Assembly: GCF_006337065.1 (NCBI RefSeq)
Contig: NZ_CP040872.1
Coordinates: 2,852,001 to 2,916,000 of the forward strand
Direction of reading: 5' to 3'
DNA from: Agromyces laixinhei
Lineage (GTDB): Bacteria > Actinomycetota > Actinomycetes > Actinomycetales > Microbacteriaceae
DNA: 64,000 bases
Position 1 is the stretch's first letter. Every line of letters begins with the position of its first letter. The translations under genes were made by a program, and so were the position numbers. The notes beneath the pieces are model-generated. The model saw only the letters and a list, made by a program, of their open reading frames with translations, did not search any database and was not told the origin of the DNA. This document shows, piece by piece, positions 34,026 to 42,646 of this stretch.

Positions 34026-35264
34026 GTGAACACACTCAACAGACGATCCCCCGTTCGATTCGCCGCCGTCGCAGCGCCCGTGCTCGCGCTCGCACTGACC
34101 GGCTGCTCGAGCCCGGCGGGCGGCGAGCACGACGCAGCGGCCCCCGACGAACACGCCTCCGAGACCGAAGTGAGCGCGCCACGGGTCGTCGTGAGCTACG
34201 ACGGCGGACTGCTCGTGCTCGAAGGCGACTCACTCGAACCGGTCGACGAGATGCCGCTCGACGGCTTTCTGCGCCTGAACCCCGCCGGCGACGCACGGCA
34301 CGTCATGGTGTCGACGGATGACGCGTTCCGCGTGCTCGACACCGGGGTGACGATCGAGGCGCACGGCGACCACGCGCACTACTACGCCGGCGCACCCGAG
34401 CTCACCGACATCGAGTTCGCTGCGGAGCATCCCGGACACGTGACGACACACGCCGGCACGACCGCGCTCTTCGCCGACGGCACCGGGCGCGTCGAGCTCT
34501 TCGACCCCGCGACCCTCAGCGGAGGCCGGCCCGAGTCGACCACGTACGAGAGCCCTGCCGAGCACCACGGGGTCGCGGTCGCCCTCGATGACGGCGGCCT
34601 GCTGACGACACTCGGCACGAGCGAGACCCGAACCGGCGCGGTCGTGCTCGATTCCTCGCACACCGAGATCGCTCGCACGGAAGACTGCCCCGGCGTGCAC
34701 GGCGAGACCGTCGCCGCCGATGAGGTCATCGTCATCGGCTGCGAGAACGGCGTCGTGCTCTACGCCGACGGCGTCTTCACGAAGGTCGCCTCCCCCGACG
34801 CCTACGGGCGCATCGGCAACCAGGCCGGCTCGCCCGAGTCGGCGATCGTGCTCGGCGACTACAAGGTCGATGCCGAGGCAGAGATCGAACGACCGCAACA
34901 CGTGAGCCTCGTCGACACCGACACGGCGACCATGCGACTCGTCGAGCTCGGCACGAGCTACACGTTCAGGTCGCTCGCGCGCGGCCCGCACGGCGAGGCC
35001 CTCGTGCTCGGCACCGACGGGGCGATCCACGTCATCGATCCGGTCGCCGGCGTCGTCTCGTCGCGGATCGACGTGATCGCGCCATGGACCGAGCCGGTCG
35101 ACTGGCAGGAGCCGCGCCCATCACTCGAGGTTCGCGGTCACCGCGCGTACGTCACCGACTCCTCGACTTCGACCGTGCACGTCGTCGACCTCGAGTCCGG
35201 GCAGATCACGGCGAGCGCCGAACTGCCGCACGTACCGATCGAGCTGTCGACCGTCGGCGACTGA
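34026..35264 (+). CDS. aztD: Zinc metallochaperone AztD-like lipoprotein
   Basis: 412 residues. Lipoprotein signal VLALALTGCSSPAGG with the lipobox Cys near residue 26, then a His/Asp/Glu-rich linker (EHDAAAPDEHASE) and a beta-propeller-like body with repeated strands. Metal-ligand-like motifs include AHGDHAHYY, EHPGHVTTHAGT, AEHHG and CPGVHGET. AztD proteins hand zinc to the AztC solute-binding protein. The start is GTG 34026, with a metal box immediately upstream. No aztABC transporter genes are in the window, so it is an orphan here. Confidence 0.78.
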   Translation: MNTLNRRSPVRFAAVAAPVLALALTGCSSPAGGEHDAAAPDEHASETEVSAPRVVVSYDGGLLVLEGDSLEPVDEMPLDGFLRLNPAGDARHVMVSTDDAFRVLDTGVTIEAHGDHAHYYAGAPELTDIEFAAEHPGHVTTHAGTTALFADGTGRVELFDPATLSGGRPESTTYESPAEHHGVAVALDDGGLLTTLGTSETRTGAVVLDSSHTEIARTEDCPGVHGETVAADEVIVIGCENGVVLYADGVFTKVASPDAYGRIGNQAGSPESAIVLGDYKVDAEAEIERPQHVSLVDTDTATMRLVELGTSYTFRSLARGPHGEALVLGTDGAIHVIDPVAGVVSSRIDVIAPWTEPVDWQEPRPSLEVRGHRAYVTDSSTSTVHVVDLESGQITASAELPHVPIELSTVGD

Positions 35265-35325
35265 GGCGGGCGCTCCGCGGCTGCGCTGACCCGGGTATTG
35301 CACGAGCCCGATCGGGGTTCGGCAC

Positions 35326-35988
35326 CTACCGGCGCATGACCTTGCGGGCCAGCCAGTTGCCGAAGAACTGCGCACACTGCACGAAGATCACGATGAGCAC
35401 GATCGCCGCCCAGGTGATGACCGGTTCGAACTGGCGATAGCCGTACACCTGGGCGAACGTGCCGAGACCGCCGCCGCCGATGAAGCCCGCGACGGCGGTC
35501 ATGTCGATGATCGCGACGAGCACGAAGGTGTAGCCGAGGATGAGGGGGCCGAGCGCTTCGGGCAGCACGACGGTGCGCAGGATGCGGAACGGACCTGCTC
35601 CCATCGCGCGCGCAGCTTCGATCACGCCGGGCGTGACGGTGAGCAGGTTCTGCTCGACGATGCGGGCGATCGCGAACGACGCGGCGATCGAGAGCGCGAA
35701 CACGAGTGCGGCGTTACCGATGCCGGTGCCGATCACGTATCTTGCGAGCGGCTGGGCCGCGGCGATGAAGATGATGAACGGGATCGGCCGGAAGAAGTTG
35801 ATGACCACGTTCGTGACGTTGAACACCACTCGGTTCGACAGCAGGCTGCCGGGCCGCGTCGTATAGAGCACCATGCCGAGCAGCAACCCGGCGAGCCCGC
35901 CGAAGAACAGGGTGAGGGCCACCATGTAGAGCGTCTCGACCGCGGCGACCCAGAACTCGGGCCCGAGCTCGAACAGGCGATCCATCAC
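35326..35988 (-). CDS. metI: Methionine ABC transporter permease
   Basis: 220 residues, about five to six helices. The EAA loop reads VIEAARAMGAGPFRILRTVVLPEALGPLILGYT, the site that docks on the ATPase. FIGGGGLGTFAQVYGYRQF near the C-terminus is MetI-typical. Either GTG 35988 (GTGA overlap with metN) or ATG 35985 may start it. It is the third gene of metQ > metN > metI. It imports D/L-methionine. Confidence 0.95.
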   Translation of the reverse strand: MMDRLFELGPEFWVAAVETLYMVALTLFFGGLAGLLLGMVLYTTRPGSLLSNRVVFNVTNVVINFFRPIPFIIFIAAAQPLARYVIGTGIGNAALVFALSIAASFAIARIVEQNLLTVTPGVIEAARAMGAGPFRILRTVVLPEALGPLILGYTFVLVAIIDMTAVAGFIGGGGLGTFAQVYGYRQFEPVITWAAIVLIVIFVQCAQFFGNWLARKVMRR

Positions 35989-37013
35989 GACACCTCCGTC
36001 ACGTCGACGCGGGCGGATATCTCGGCGAGCACCGCGTCGACCGCGGCATCCGCGCCCCTGATCGCGAGGGTGAGGTGGCCGAAGGCTCGCCCCTGGATGT
36101 CGTTGATGCCGCCGTAGACGAGCTCGAACTCGACGCCGGCGGTCGCGAGCGCGACGAAGACCGCGGCCTGCGAGGCGTCGCCGTCGCGGAACGAGATCGT
36201 GACGATGCGCCCCTCGTGGCGTTCGCGCAGCACGTCGAGCTCGGCAGGTGACGGGATGCCCTTCACGACGGTCGCGACGAACCGCTGCGACGACGGGTTC
36301 TGCGGGTTCGAGAACACGTCGAAGACGTCGCCGTGCTCGATCACGCGGCCGCCGTCCATGACGGCGACCTTCGTGGCGATCGACTGGATGACGTCCATCT
36401 CGTGGGTGATGACGATGATCGTGACCCCGAACTCGCGGTTGACTCGCTTGAGCAGCTCGAGCACCTCGCCCGTCGTCTCGGGGTCGAGCGCGCTCGTCGC
36501 CTCGTCGGCGAGCAGCAGGCGCGGCGAGGTGGCGAGCGCTCGGGCGATGCCGACGCGCTGCTTCTGCCCGCCCGAGAGCTGGTCGGGGTAGTTCTTCGCC
36601 TTGTCGGTGAGCCCGACGAAGGCGAGGAGTTCGTCGACGCGCGCCGCGATCTCGCTCTTCGACGCCCCCGCGACCGTCAGCGGGTAGGCGATGTTGGCCC
36701 AGACGGTCTTCGAGTTGAAGAGGTTGAACTGCTGGAAGATCATGCCGATGCCGAGGCGGATGCCGCGGAGCTCGCGCTCCGGCATCGTCGTGATCTCGCG
36801 GCCGTCGACCTCGATCGAACCCGAGGTTGCGGGCTCGAGCGCGTTGACGAGCCGCACGAGCGTGGACTTGCCCGCGCCCGAATAACCGATGATGCCGTAC
36901 ACGTCACCGGGTTCGATCTCGAGGCTCACATCGTCGATCGCGACGACGGGCGAGCCTCCCTTGCCGGGTGCGGGGTACGTCTTCGTGACGTTGCGCAGGG
37001 CGACGAGCGCCAT
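35985..37013 (-). CDS. metN: Methionine ABC transporter ATP-binding protein
   Basis: 342 residues. Walker A GYSGAGKSTLVRL, signature LSGGQKQRVGIARAL, Walker B LLLADEATSALDPETT and switch His in VITHEMDV. The C-terminal about 90 residues (RIVTISFRDGDASQAAVFVALATAG...GINDIQGRAFGHLTLAI) form the NIL domain that senses methionine and trans-inhibits uptake. It starts 33 bp after metQ and overlaps metI. Confidence 0.97.
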   Translation of the reverse strand: MALVALRNVTKTYPAPGKGGSPVVAIDDVSLEIEPGDVYGIIGYSGAGKSTLVRLVNALEPATSGSIEVDGREITTMPERELRGIRLGIGMIFQQFNLFNSKTVWANIAYPLTVAGASKSEIAARVDELLAFVGLTDKAKNYPDQLSGGQKQRVGIARALATSPRLLLADEATSALDPETTGEVLELLKRVNREFGVTIIVITHEMDVIQSIATKVAVMDGGRVIEHGDVFDVFSNPQNPSSQRFVATVVKGIPSPAELDVLRERHEGRIVTISFRDGDASQAAVFVALATAGVEFELVYGGINDIQGRAFGHLTLAIRGADAAVDAVLAEISARVDVTEVS

Positions 37014-37046
37014 GGTGTCGTTCTCCTCAGGCCGAAACTCGGGAGA

Positions 37047-37964
37047 TCAGCCCTTGGCGGCCTTCGTGTCGGCCTCGACCTTCGCGAGCGACTCCTCGAG
37101 ATCTGCGACGGGGGTCTCGACCGAGACCCCGGTGCCGCCCGAAGCCTCGAGCAGGCCGGCCTGCACCTCGGCGTCGGTCTGGAAGATCTCGACGAGCTTC
37201 TGGTAGGTCGCGTTGTCCTTGTCGTCGGCGCGCGTGGCGAAGATGTTGACGTAGGGCAACGCGTTCGGATCGCTCGGGTCGTCCTGGGCGATCGCGTCGT
37301 CGAAGGTGAGGCCGGCGTCGGCGACGAAGTCGTTGTTGATGACCGCCGCTGCGAGGTCGGGCAGCGAGGTCGGTGTGAGCGAGGCCTCGAGCGCGGTGAC
37401 CTCGACCTTCGACGCCGATTCGTCGATGTCGGCGAGGTCGGAGAAGATCGAGCCGCCGCTCTTCAACTCGATGAGGCCGGCCGACTGCAGCACGAGGAGG
37501 CTGCGGGCCTGGTTCGAGGCGTCGTTCGGCACGGCGACCGTCTCGCCCGCGGGGATGTCCTTCACCGAGTCGTACTTGGTCGAGTAGAGCCCCAGCGGGT
37601 AGATGGCGGTCGAGCCGATGGGCGCGAGGTCTTCGCCGCTCGACACGTTGTAGTCGGCGAGGTAGACGATGTGCTGGAACTGGTTGAGGTCGAGCTCGCC
37701 CTCGGTCGTCGCCGGGTTCGGCTGGGCGTAGTCGGCGAAGTCGACGATCTCGATCTCGATGCCCTCATCTGCCGCGGCCTCCTCGAAGGCGGGCCACTGC
37801 GGGTCGGCCTTGCCGACGACGCCGATCTTGATGACGTCGTTCGCGGTGTCGCCGCTCTCTCCCGCTGCCGGGGTCGCGCATGCTGCGAGACCGAAGACGA
37901 GCGGCACCGTTGCAAGAGCGGCGATGAGCTTCGTCTGACGCGAGGACTGGTGCTGACGTGACAT
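37047..37964 (-). CDS. metQ: Methionine-binding lipoprotein (NlpA family)
   Basis: 305 residues from ATG 37964. Lipoprotein signal ALATVPLVFGLAACATP with the lipobox Cys at about residue 29. Body features ELDLNQFQHIVYLADYN, IGSTAIYPLGLYSTKY, VAVPNDASNQARSLLVLQSAGLI and DDPSDPNALPYVNIFATR are diagnostic of MetQ/NlpA. It delivers methionine to MetNI. The 5' leader of about 130 bp contains several inverted repeats but no riboswitch I recognise. Confidence 0.96.
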   Translation of the reverse strand: MSRQHQSSRQTKLIAALATVPLVFGLAACATPAAGESGDTANDVIKIGVVGKADPQWPAFEEAAADEGIEIEIVDFADYAQPNPATTEGELDLNQFQHIVYLADYNVSSGEDLAPIGSTAIYPLGLYSTKYDSVKDIPAGETVAVPNDASNQARSLLVLQSAGLIELKSGGSIFSDLADIDESASKVEVTALEASLTPTSLPDLAAAVINNDFVADAGLTFDDAIAQDDPSDPNALPYVNIFATRADDKDNATYQKLVEIFQTDAEVQAGLLEASGGTGVSVETPVADLEESLAKVEADTKAAKG

Positions 37965-38000
37965 GGTGGTTCCCTTTCGCTGTTCGCACGCGACCGGGTG

Positions 38001-38017
38001 CTGCCCGCGTGGGGCAG
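38001..38017 (-). promoter_or_regulatory. Hairpin in the metQ leader
   Basis: CTGCCC-N5-GGGCAG, 6-bp perfect arms, 37 bp upstream of the metQ start. An imperfect second repeat lies at 38030-38048 and a 12-bp palindrome CCGCGATCGCGG at about 38060. No SAM-I, SAM-II or SAM-IV core could be recognised. It may be an attenuator or a McbR-like site; function is inferred only. Confidence 0.3.
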
Positions 38018-38144
38018 GCATGGCTCCGCCACGGTTGGTAACGGTGGGGGCTTCGATGCCGCGATCGCGGGTGCACATCAACGTTAGGCGAAGATTCTTT
38101 ACCTGCTCGCCGTCAGGTCACATCGCGTCACAGCTTCTGCGACG

Positions 38145-39992
38145 CTAGACCTCCAGCGACTCGGAAACTTCGAGCCAGCGCGTCTCGAGGTCGGCGACGG
38201 ATGCCTCGAGCTCTCGCAGGCCGTCGCCGAGTTCCCCCAGACCGACGTAGTCGCCCTGGTCATGCACTGCGAGCTTCTCGTGCTGCGCCGCGATCTGCGC
38301 CGACAGCTTCTCGAGCTTGCGGTCGATCGAGGCGAGCTCCTTCTCTGCATTGCGCTTGTCGGCGCCCGCGAGCGAACTCCCGCCGCTCCCGGTCGCCGCC
38401 GCGGCTGCAGCAGGCCGCTGCGGCGTCGACGTGACCGGCGACGCGGCGGCCGCGGCATCCGACGCCCTGCGCAGCTCGAGGTACTGCTCGACTCCCCTCG
38501 GCAGGTCGCGCAGGTGCCCGTCGAGGATCGCGAACTGGCGATCGGTGACGCGCTCGATGAGGTAGCGGTCGTGCGAGACGACGAGCAGCGTGCCCGGCCA
38601 GGAGTCGAGCAGGTCTTCGATGGCCGCGAGCATGTCGGTGTCGAGGTCGTTCGTCGGTTCGTCGAGGATGAGCACGTTCGGCTCCTGCAGCAGGATGAGC
38701 AGCAGCTGCAGGCGACGCTTCTGACCGCCAGAGAGGTTCTTCACCGGCGTCGACAGCTGCGCCGTCGTGAAACCGAGGCGTTCGAGCAACTGCCCCGGCG
38801 TCATCTCTTTGTCGCCGACCTGATAGCTCGAACGCTGCTCGGCGACGACCGCGGAGACTCGCGAGTCGGCCCAGTCGGTGAGCTCGTTCAGCTCTTGGCT
38901 GAGGGTCGCGATGCGCACCGTCTTGCCGCGCTTGACCCGGCCGCTCGTCGGTTCGACGGCGCCGGTCACGAGCCCGAGCAGCGTCGACTTGCCGGCACCG
39001 TTGACGCCGAGGATGCCGGTGCGCTCGCCGGGCGCGATGCGCCATTCGACGTCGTGCAGTACCGTGCGGGTCGCCGGCTCTCCGGTCACGGGGTCGGTCA
39101 TCGGGAACTGCACCGACACGTCGATGAGGTCGACGACGTCTTTGCCGAGGCGCGAGACCGCGAGCCGGTCGAGTTCGACCGTGTTGCGAATGGGCGGCTC
39201 GTTCGCGATGAGCTCGTTCGCCGCGTCGATGCGGAACTTCGGCTTCGAGGTGCGCGCCGGGGCCCCGCGACGCAACCACGCGAGCTCCTTGCGCATGAGG
39301 TTCTGGCGTTTCGCCTCGGTTGCCGCGGCGGAGCGGTCGCGCTCGACGCGCTGCAGCACGTACGCTGCGTAGCCGCCCTCGAACGGCTCGACGATTCCGT
39401 CGTGCACCTCCCACGTCGCGGTGCAGACCTCGTCGAGGAACCAGCGGTCGTGGGTCACGACGACGAGCGCCCCGGAGTCGGCGGGCCAGCGGCGCTTCAG
39501 GTGCCCGGCGAGCCAGGCGATGCCCTCGACATCGAGGTGGTTGGTCGGCTCGTCGAGGAAGACGACGTCCCAGTCGCCCACGAGAAGCGCCGCGAGGCCG
39601 ACTCTGCGGCGCTGGCCGCCGGAGAGGCTCGCGATCTGCCCATGCCACGGCACGTCGCCGAGGAGACCCGCGATCACGTCGCGTACCTTCGCATCGCCCG
39701 CCCAGACGTGTTCCTCTATACCGCCGACGACGAACTCGGCGACGGTCTTTCCGGGATCGACGACATCGGACTGATCGAGCGTGCCGATGCGGATGCCGCG
39801 GCGATGCGTCACTCGCCCGCCGTCGGCCGCGAGCCGGCCGTCGAGGAGCTTCAGGAGCGTGGACTTGCCATCGCCGTTGCGGCCGACGACGCCGATGCGG
39901 TCACCCTCGTCGATACCGATCGTGACCTCGTCGAAGACGACGCGCGTCGGGAATTCGAGGTGCAGGCGCTCGGCGCCCAGAAGATGTGCCAT
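38145..39992 (-). CDS. ABC-F family ATPase (Uup/EttA-like)
   Basis: 615 residues with two ATPase halves and no membrane segments. First half: Walker A GRNGDGKSTLLKLL, LSGGQRRRVGLAALL, VFLDEPTNHLD. Second half: GVNGAGKSTLLGLV, LSGGQKRRLQLLLIL, LILDEPTNDLDTD. Between them the linker arm (QRVERDRSAAATEAKRQNLMRKELAWLRRG) is the ABC-F signature helix pair. The C-terminal coiled coil (KELASIDRKLEKLSAQIAAQHEKL) resembles the Uup DNA-binding or RNA-binding tail. It likely acts on the ribosome in translation rescue or antibiotic tolerance. Confidence 0.94.
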   Translation of the reverse strand: MAHLLGAERLHLEFPTRVVFDEVTIGIDEGDRIGVVGRNGDGKSTLLKLLDGRLAADGGRVTHRRGIRIGTLDQSDVVDPGKTVAEFVVGGIEEHVWAGDAKVRDVIAGLLGDVPWHGQIASLSGGQRRRVGLAALLVGDWDVVFLDEPTNHLDVEGIAWLAGHLKRRWPADSGALVVVTHDRWFLDEVCTATWEVHDGIVEPFEGGYAAYVLQRVERDRSAAATEAKRQNLMRKELAWLRRGAPARTSKPKFRIDAANELIANEPPIRNTVELDRLAVSRLGKDVVDLIDVSVQFPMTDPVTGEPATRTVLHDVEWRIAPGERTGILGVNGAGKSTLLGLVTGAVEPTSGRVKRGKTVRIATLSQELNELTDWADSRVSAVVAEQRSSYQVGDKEMTPGQLLERLGFTTAQLSTPVKNLSGGQKRRLQLLLILLQEPNVLILDEPTNDLDTDMLAAIEDLLDSWPGTLLVVSHDRYLIERVTDRQFAILDGHLRDLPRGVEQYLELRRASDAAAAASPVTSTPQRPAAAAAATGSGGSSLAGADKRNAEKELASIDRKLEKLSAQIAAQHEKLAVHDQGDYVGLGELGDGLRELEASVADLETRWLEVSESLEV

Positions 39993-40004
39993 GTCCCTCC
40001 GAGC

Positions 40005-40895
40005 CTAGCCCTGAACGCGGTCGCCCCTCATTCGAGCGACGGCCGACCAGAACAGCATCCGCGCGACCGCGAGCGGGCCGTAGCGCACGCCCTCGGCGTA
40101 GGGCCCCTCGCCGCGGAGCACGACGTCGGCCCCGCCGTCCACGAACAGGATCTGGCCGGTCGTGAACGCGCTCGACGGTGCGATCAGCCACGCGATCTGC
40201 TCGGCGACCGCTTCGACAGGGCCCGGCATCCCGAGGGGCTGCGGTAGCGCCGTGGCGAGCACCTTCGCCTGGGCGTCGCTCGCGAGCACGGTCGCCATCG
40301 CCGTCTCGGTCGCGACGAGTCCCGGGGCGACCGCGTTCAGCAGGATGCCGCGTCCTGCCCACTCGTCGTCGCTCGCGTGCCGTCGCACCCAGCGATTGAG
40401 TGCGATCTTCGTCGAACGGTAGATCAGGCTCCCTCGCCCAGCGGCGACGAGCCGGTCGGCGACTGCGACCGCGGCCGCCTCGCCGCCGCCGAGCAGCGTC
40501 TCGATGAGCGCGTCGTCGCCGGCCGAGAGCGCCGATGCCGAGGACACGGCGACGACGCGCGGTGCGGCCGACGCCGCCAGCAGCGGGCGGAGCCCCTCGA
40601 TCACGGCGATCGTGCCGAAGAAGTTCAGCCGCACCGAGAGCGCCGTCGGGACACCGACGCCGGCGACGAGCGCGAGTCCGTCGACGCCGTCGGGCGCGAG
40701 TGCTCGCACCGCTTCGACGAGTCGGGCGCGCCCCTCGGGCTGCGAGAGGTCGGCGTTCACCTCGACACCATCGCCGAGCCCGCATCGAATGACTCGCGCG
40801 CCGCGCTCGGCGAGCATCTCGGCGACTCGTGCACCGATGCCACTGTCGGCACCGGTGACCACGTACACCCGTTCGGAATGACCTGTCGATTGCAT
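40005..40895 (-). CDS. SDR family oxidoreductase
   Basis: 296 residues. Cofactor motif VVTGADSGIGARVAEML near residue 12, then a shortened Asp site, VVAVSSASALSAG (catalytic Ser), IYRSTKIALNRWVRRHA (Tyr-x3-Lys) and VAPGLVATETAM. The C-terminal VDGGADVVLRG and a basic tail follow. The lid carries an acidic/Ala insertion (GGGEAAAVAVADRLV). It resembles hydroxysteroid-dehydrogenase-like SDRs. It is divergent from a TetR gene with two palindromes between them, so the pair is probably co-regulated. Substrate unknown. Confidence 0.9.
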   Translation of the reverse strand: MQSTGHSERVYVVTGADSGIGARVAEMLAERGARVIRCGLGDGVEVNADLSQPEGRARLVEAVRALAPDGVDGLALVAGVGVPTALSVRLNFFGTIAVIEGLRPLLAASAAPRVVAVSSASALSAGDDALIETLLGGGEAAAVAVADRLVAAGRGSLIYRSTKIALNRWVRRHASDDEWAGRGILLNAVAPGLVATETAMATVLASDAQAKVLATALPQPLGMPGPVEAVAEQIAWLIAPSSAFTTGQILFVDGGADVVLRGEGPYAEGVRYGPLAVARMLFWSAVARMRGDRVQG

Positions 40896-40906
40896 TGCGT
40901 CAGTAT

Positions 40907-40935
40907 TGCATTAATGCAGTTATGTATCCATACAT
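40907..40935. promoter_or_regulatory. Two palindromes between the SDR and TetR genes
   Basis: TGCATTAATGCA (40907-40918) is a perfect 12-bp palindrome; ATGTAT-CC-ATACAT (40922-40935) has perfect 6-bp arms. They sit in a 67-bp AT-rich divergent spacer and probably bind the TetR protein encoded at 40963 and overlap both promoters. Confidence 0.6.
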
Positions 40936-40962
40936 GAATGCACCGCCCGCTACACTCGAGCC

Positions 40963-41637
40963 ATGACGACTCGAAGCATGGCGAACGGCGATGCGACGCA
41001 GGCCGTCGCGAGCGAGGGAACGTCTCGTGACACCGGGCGGCGCGAGCGGAAGCGGCGGACGACACGTGACGCGATCGCCGCCGCGGCAACCGAGCTGTTC
41101 GTCGCACGCGGGTTCGCGCAGACCACGATCGCCGAGATCGCCGATCGTGCCGATGTCGCCCCCCGCACCTTCTTCCTGCACTTCGCATCCAAGGAGGACG
41201 TGCTCTTCCACCACCTCGAGCACTCGTTCGACATCGCGGCCGATGCGGCTCGCTCCATGCCCGACTCCGCCGACGCCTGGGCGGCCGTGCAGCAAGCTGT
41301 CGGAGCGCTCATCGAGACGCTCGGCACCCCGAGCACCGATGCGCTCGCTCCGATCAGGGCGGAACTCGCACGGCGGTCGGGAGGACTCCCCCCGTCGCTC
41401 GCGGTGCGCCTGCACACGACGCAAGGTCGCATCCTCGACGCGGTCCGCGAGCGGTACGGCGAGCGCGCGATCGACGCGGCCCACCTCGGCGCCTGCATCG
41501 GTGCGGTCAGTGCGAGCGCCGTCGACGCACTCGCGGGCAGCACCACGACGGCCGGCGACCCCGGCGCACTCGACGACGCTCGCGCCTCGATGCGGCACGC
41601 GCTCGAACGCGCCGGCGTGGGATTCCGTCGCGGCTGA
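40963..41637 (+). CDS. TetR/AcrR family transcriptional regulator
   Basis: 224 residues. The HTH is RDAIAAAATELFVARGFAQTTIAEIADRADVAPRTFFLHFASKEDVLF, with the FFLHF tip. An N-terminal extension of about 30 residues (MTTRSMANGDATQAVASEG) is basic-poor and unconserved; later starts such as ATG 40978 are possible. The C-terminal domain is Ala-rich and unassigned. It is divergent from the SDR gene. Confidence 0.9.
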   Translation: MTTRSMANGDATQAVASEGTSRDTGRRERKRRTTRDAIAAAATELFVARGFAQTTIAEIADRADVAPRTFFLHFASKEDVLFHHLEHSFDIAADAARSMPDSADAWAAVQQAVGALIETLGTPSTDALAPIRAELARRSGGLPPSLAVRLHTTQGRILDAVRERYGERAIDAAHLGACIGAVSASAVDALAGSTTTAGDPGALDDARASMRHALERAGVGFRRG

Positions 41638-41658
41638 GCTGAGAGCGCGAGCTCAGCC
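41632..41658. terminator. Hairpin between convergent TetR and ispE genes
   Basis: GGCTGAGCT-N9-AGCTCAGCC, perfect 9-bp arms, containing the TetR stop codon and lying 47 bp past the ispE stop. It may terminate both convergent transcripts. Confidence 0.5.
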
Positions 41659-41704
41659 AGCTCGAGCGCCCCGTCGCGCCACCGCAGGTCGGTGCCGGCG
41701 AAAC

Positions 41705-42637
41705 TCACGCCGAGATGATGCGTGCCCCGTGCACTGCGCCGTGCACCCGCACGGCATTGAGGCGCGCGGCCGAGAGGGCGACCTGCAGTTCGAGCGCCGA
41801 GTCGGTGTCGTCGACCAGGAAGGCGATCGTCGGGCCCGACCCCGAGACGATGCCGGCGAGCGCGCCGTGTGCTTCGCCGATCTCGAGGATCCCGCCGAGT
41901 CCGGGAGCCAGACTCAGCGCCGCCGCCTGCAGGTCGTTGTGCAACGATTCGGCGAGCAGGTGGGCATCACCGGCACGGAGCGCCTGCAGCACCGCCGTGT
42001 CGACGACCGGCGCTTCGCTGTCGTGCACGAGGCCGAGACGACCCTCCCGCTGGCGATCGAGTTCCCGGTAGACGGCCGGGGTCGAGAGACCGAACTCGGC
42101 GACCGCGAGCACCCAGTGGAACGACCCGGTCGCGAGCGCCGGGCTCAACTGATCGCCGCGGCCGGTGCCGATCGCCGTGCCGCCTGAGAGCGCGAACGGC
42201 ACATCGGCGCCGAGCTTCGCGGCGAGGGCCTGCAGATCCTCCTTCGGGAGGGCAGTGCCCCACAGCGCATCGCACGCGATGAGTGTCGCCGCAGCGTCGG
42301 CCGAGCCGCCGCCCATGCCACCCGCGATCGGCACATGCTTGTCGATCTCGAGGTGCACCCCGCCCGGCACGCCCGCGGTTCGCGCGAGGAGTTTCGCCGC
42401 CTTGATGGCGAGGTTCGAGCGATCGGTCGGCAACCCCGAGGTGTCGACGCTGCCGCCGAACGCGACGCTGAACCCATCGTCGGGCCACGCACGTACGTCT
42501 TCGTAGAGCGAGACCGCCTGATACGCCGTGGCGACATCGTGGTAGCCGTCGGCCTGCACCGCTCCGACACGCATGAAGAGGTTGATCTTGCCGGGCGCCC
42601 GAACGTGCACTGCTTCGTCGGTCGCGGCGATCGTCAT
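41705..42637 (-). CDS. ispE: 4-diphosphocytidyl-2-C-methyl-D-erythritol kinase
   Basis: 310 residues, GHMP kinase. N-terminal [14 protein letters not shown] (Lys/Asn substrate site), the ATP-binding Gly-rich loop [17 protein letters not shown] (about residue 105), the Asp in [20 protein letters not shown], and the C-terminal [13 protein letters not shown]. It phosphorylates CDP-ME in the MEP isoprenoid pathway. ATG 42637 lies 9 bp after the DUF4287 gene, so it is in the metG-tatD-rsmA operon. Confidence 0.96.
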   Translation of the reverse strand: MTIAATDEAVHVRAPGKINLFMRVGAVQADGYHDVATAYQAVSLYEDVRAWPDDGFSVAFGGSVDTSGLPTDRSNLAIKAAKLLARTAGVPGGVHLEIDKHVPIAGGMGGGSADAAATLIACDALWGTALPKEDLQALAAKLGADVPFALSGGTAIGTGRGDQLSPALATGSFHWVLAVAEFGLSTPAVYRELDRQREGRLGLVHDSEAPVVDTAVLQALRAGDAHLLAESLHNDLQAAALSLAPGLGGILEIGEAHGALAGIVSGSGPTIAFLVDDTDSALELQVALSAARLNAVRVHGAVHGARIISA

Positions 42638-42646
42638 GAGTCCACG

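Noticed and set aside
37965..38144. SAM riboswitch upstream of metQ
   Set aside because: No SAM-I, SAM-II or SAM-IV conserved core could be matched by eye; only generic inverted repeats are present.
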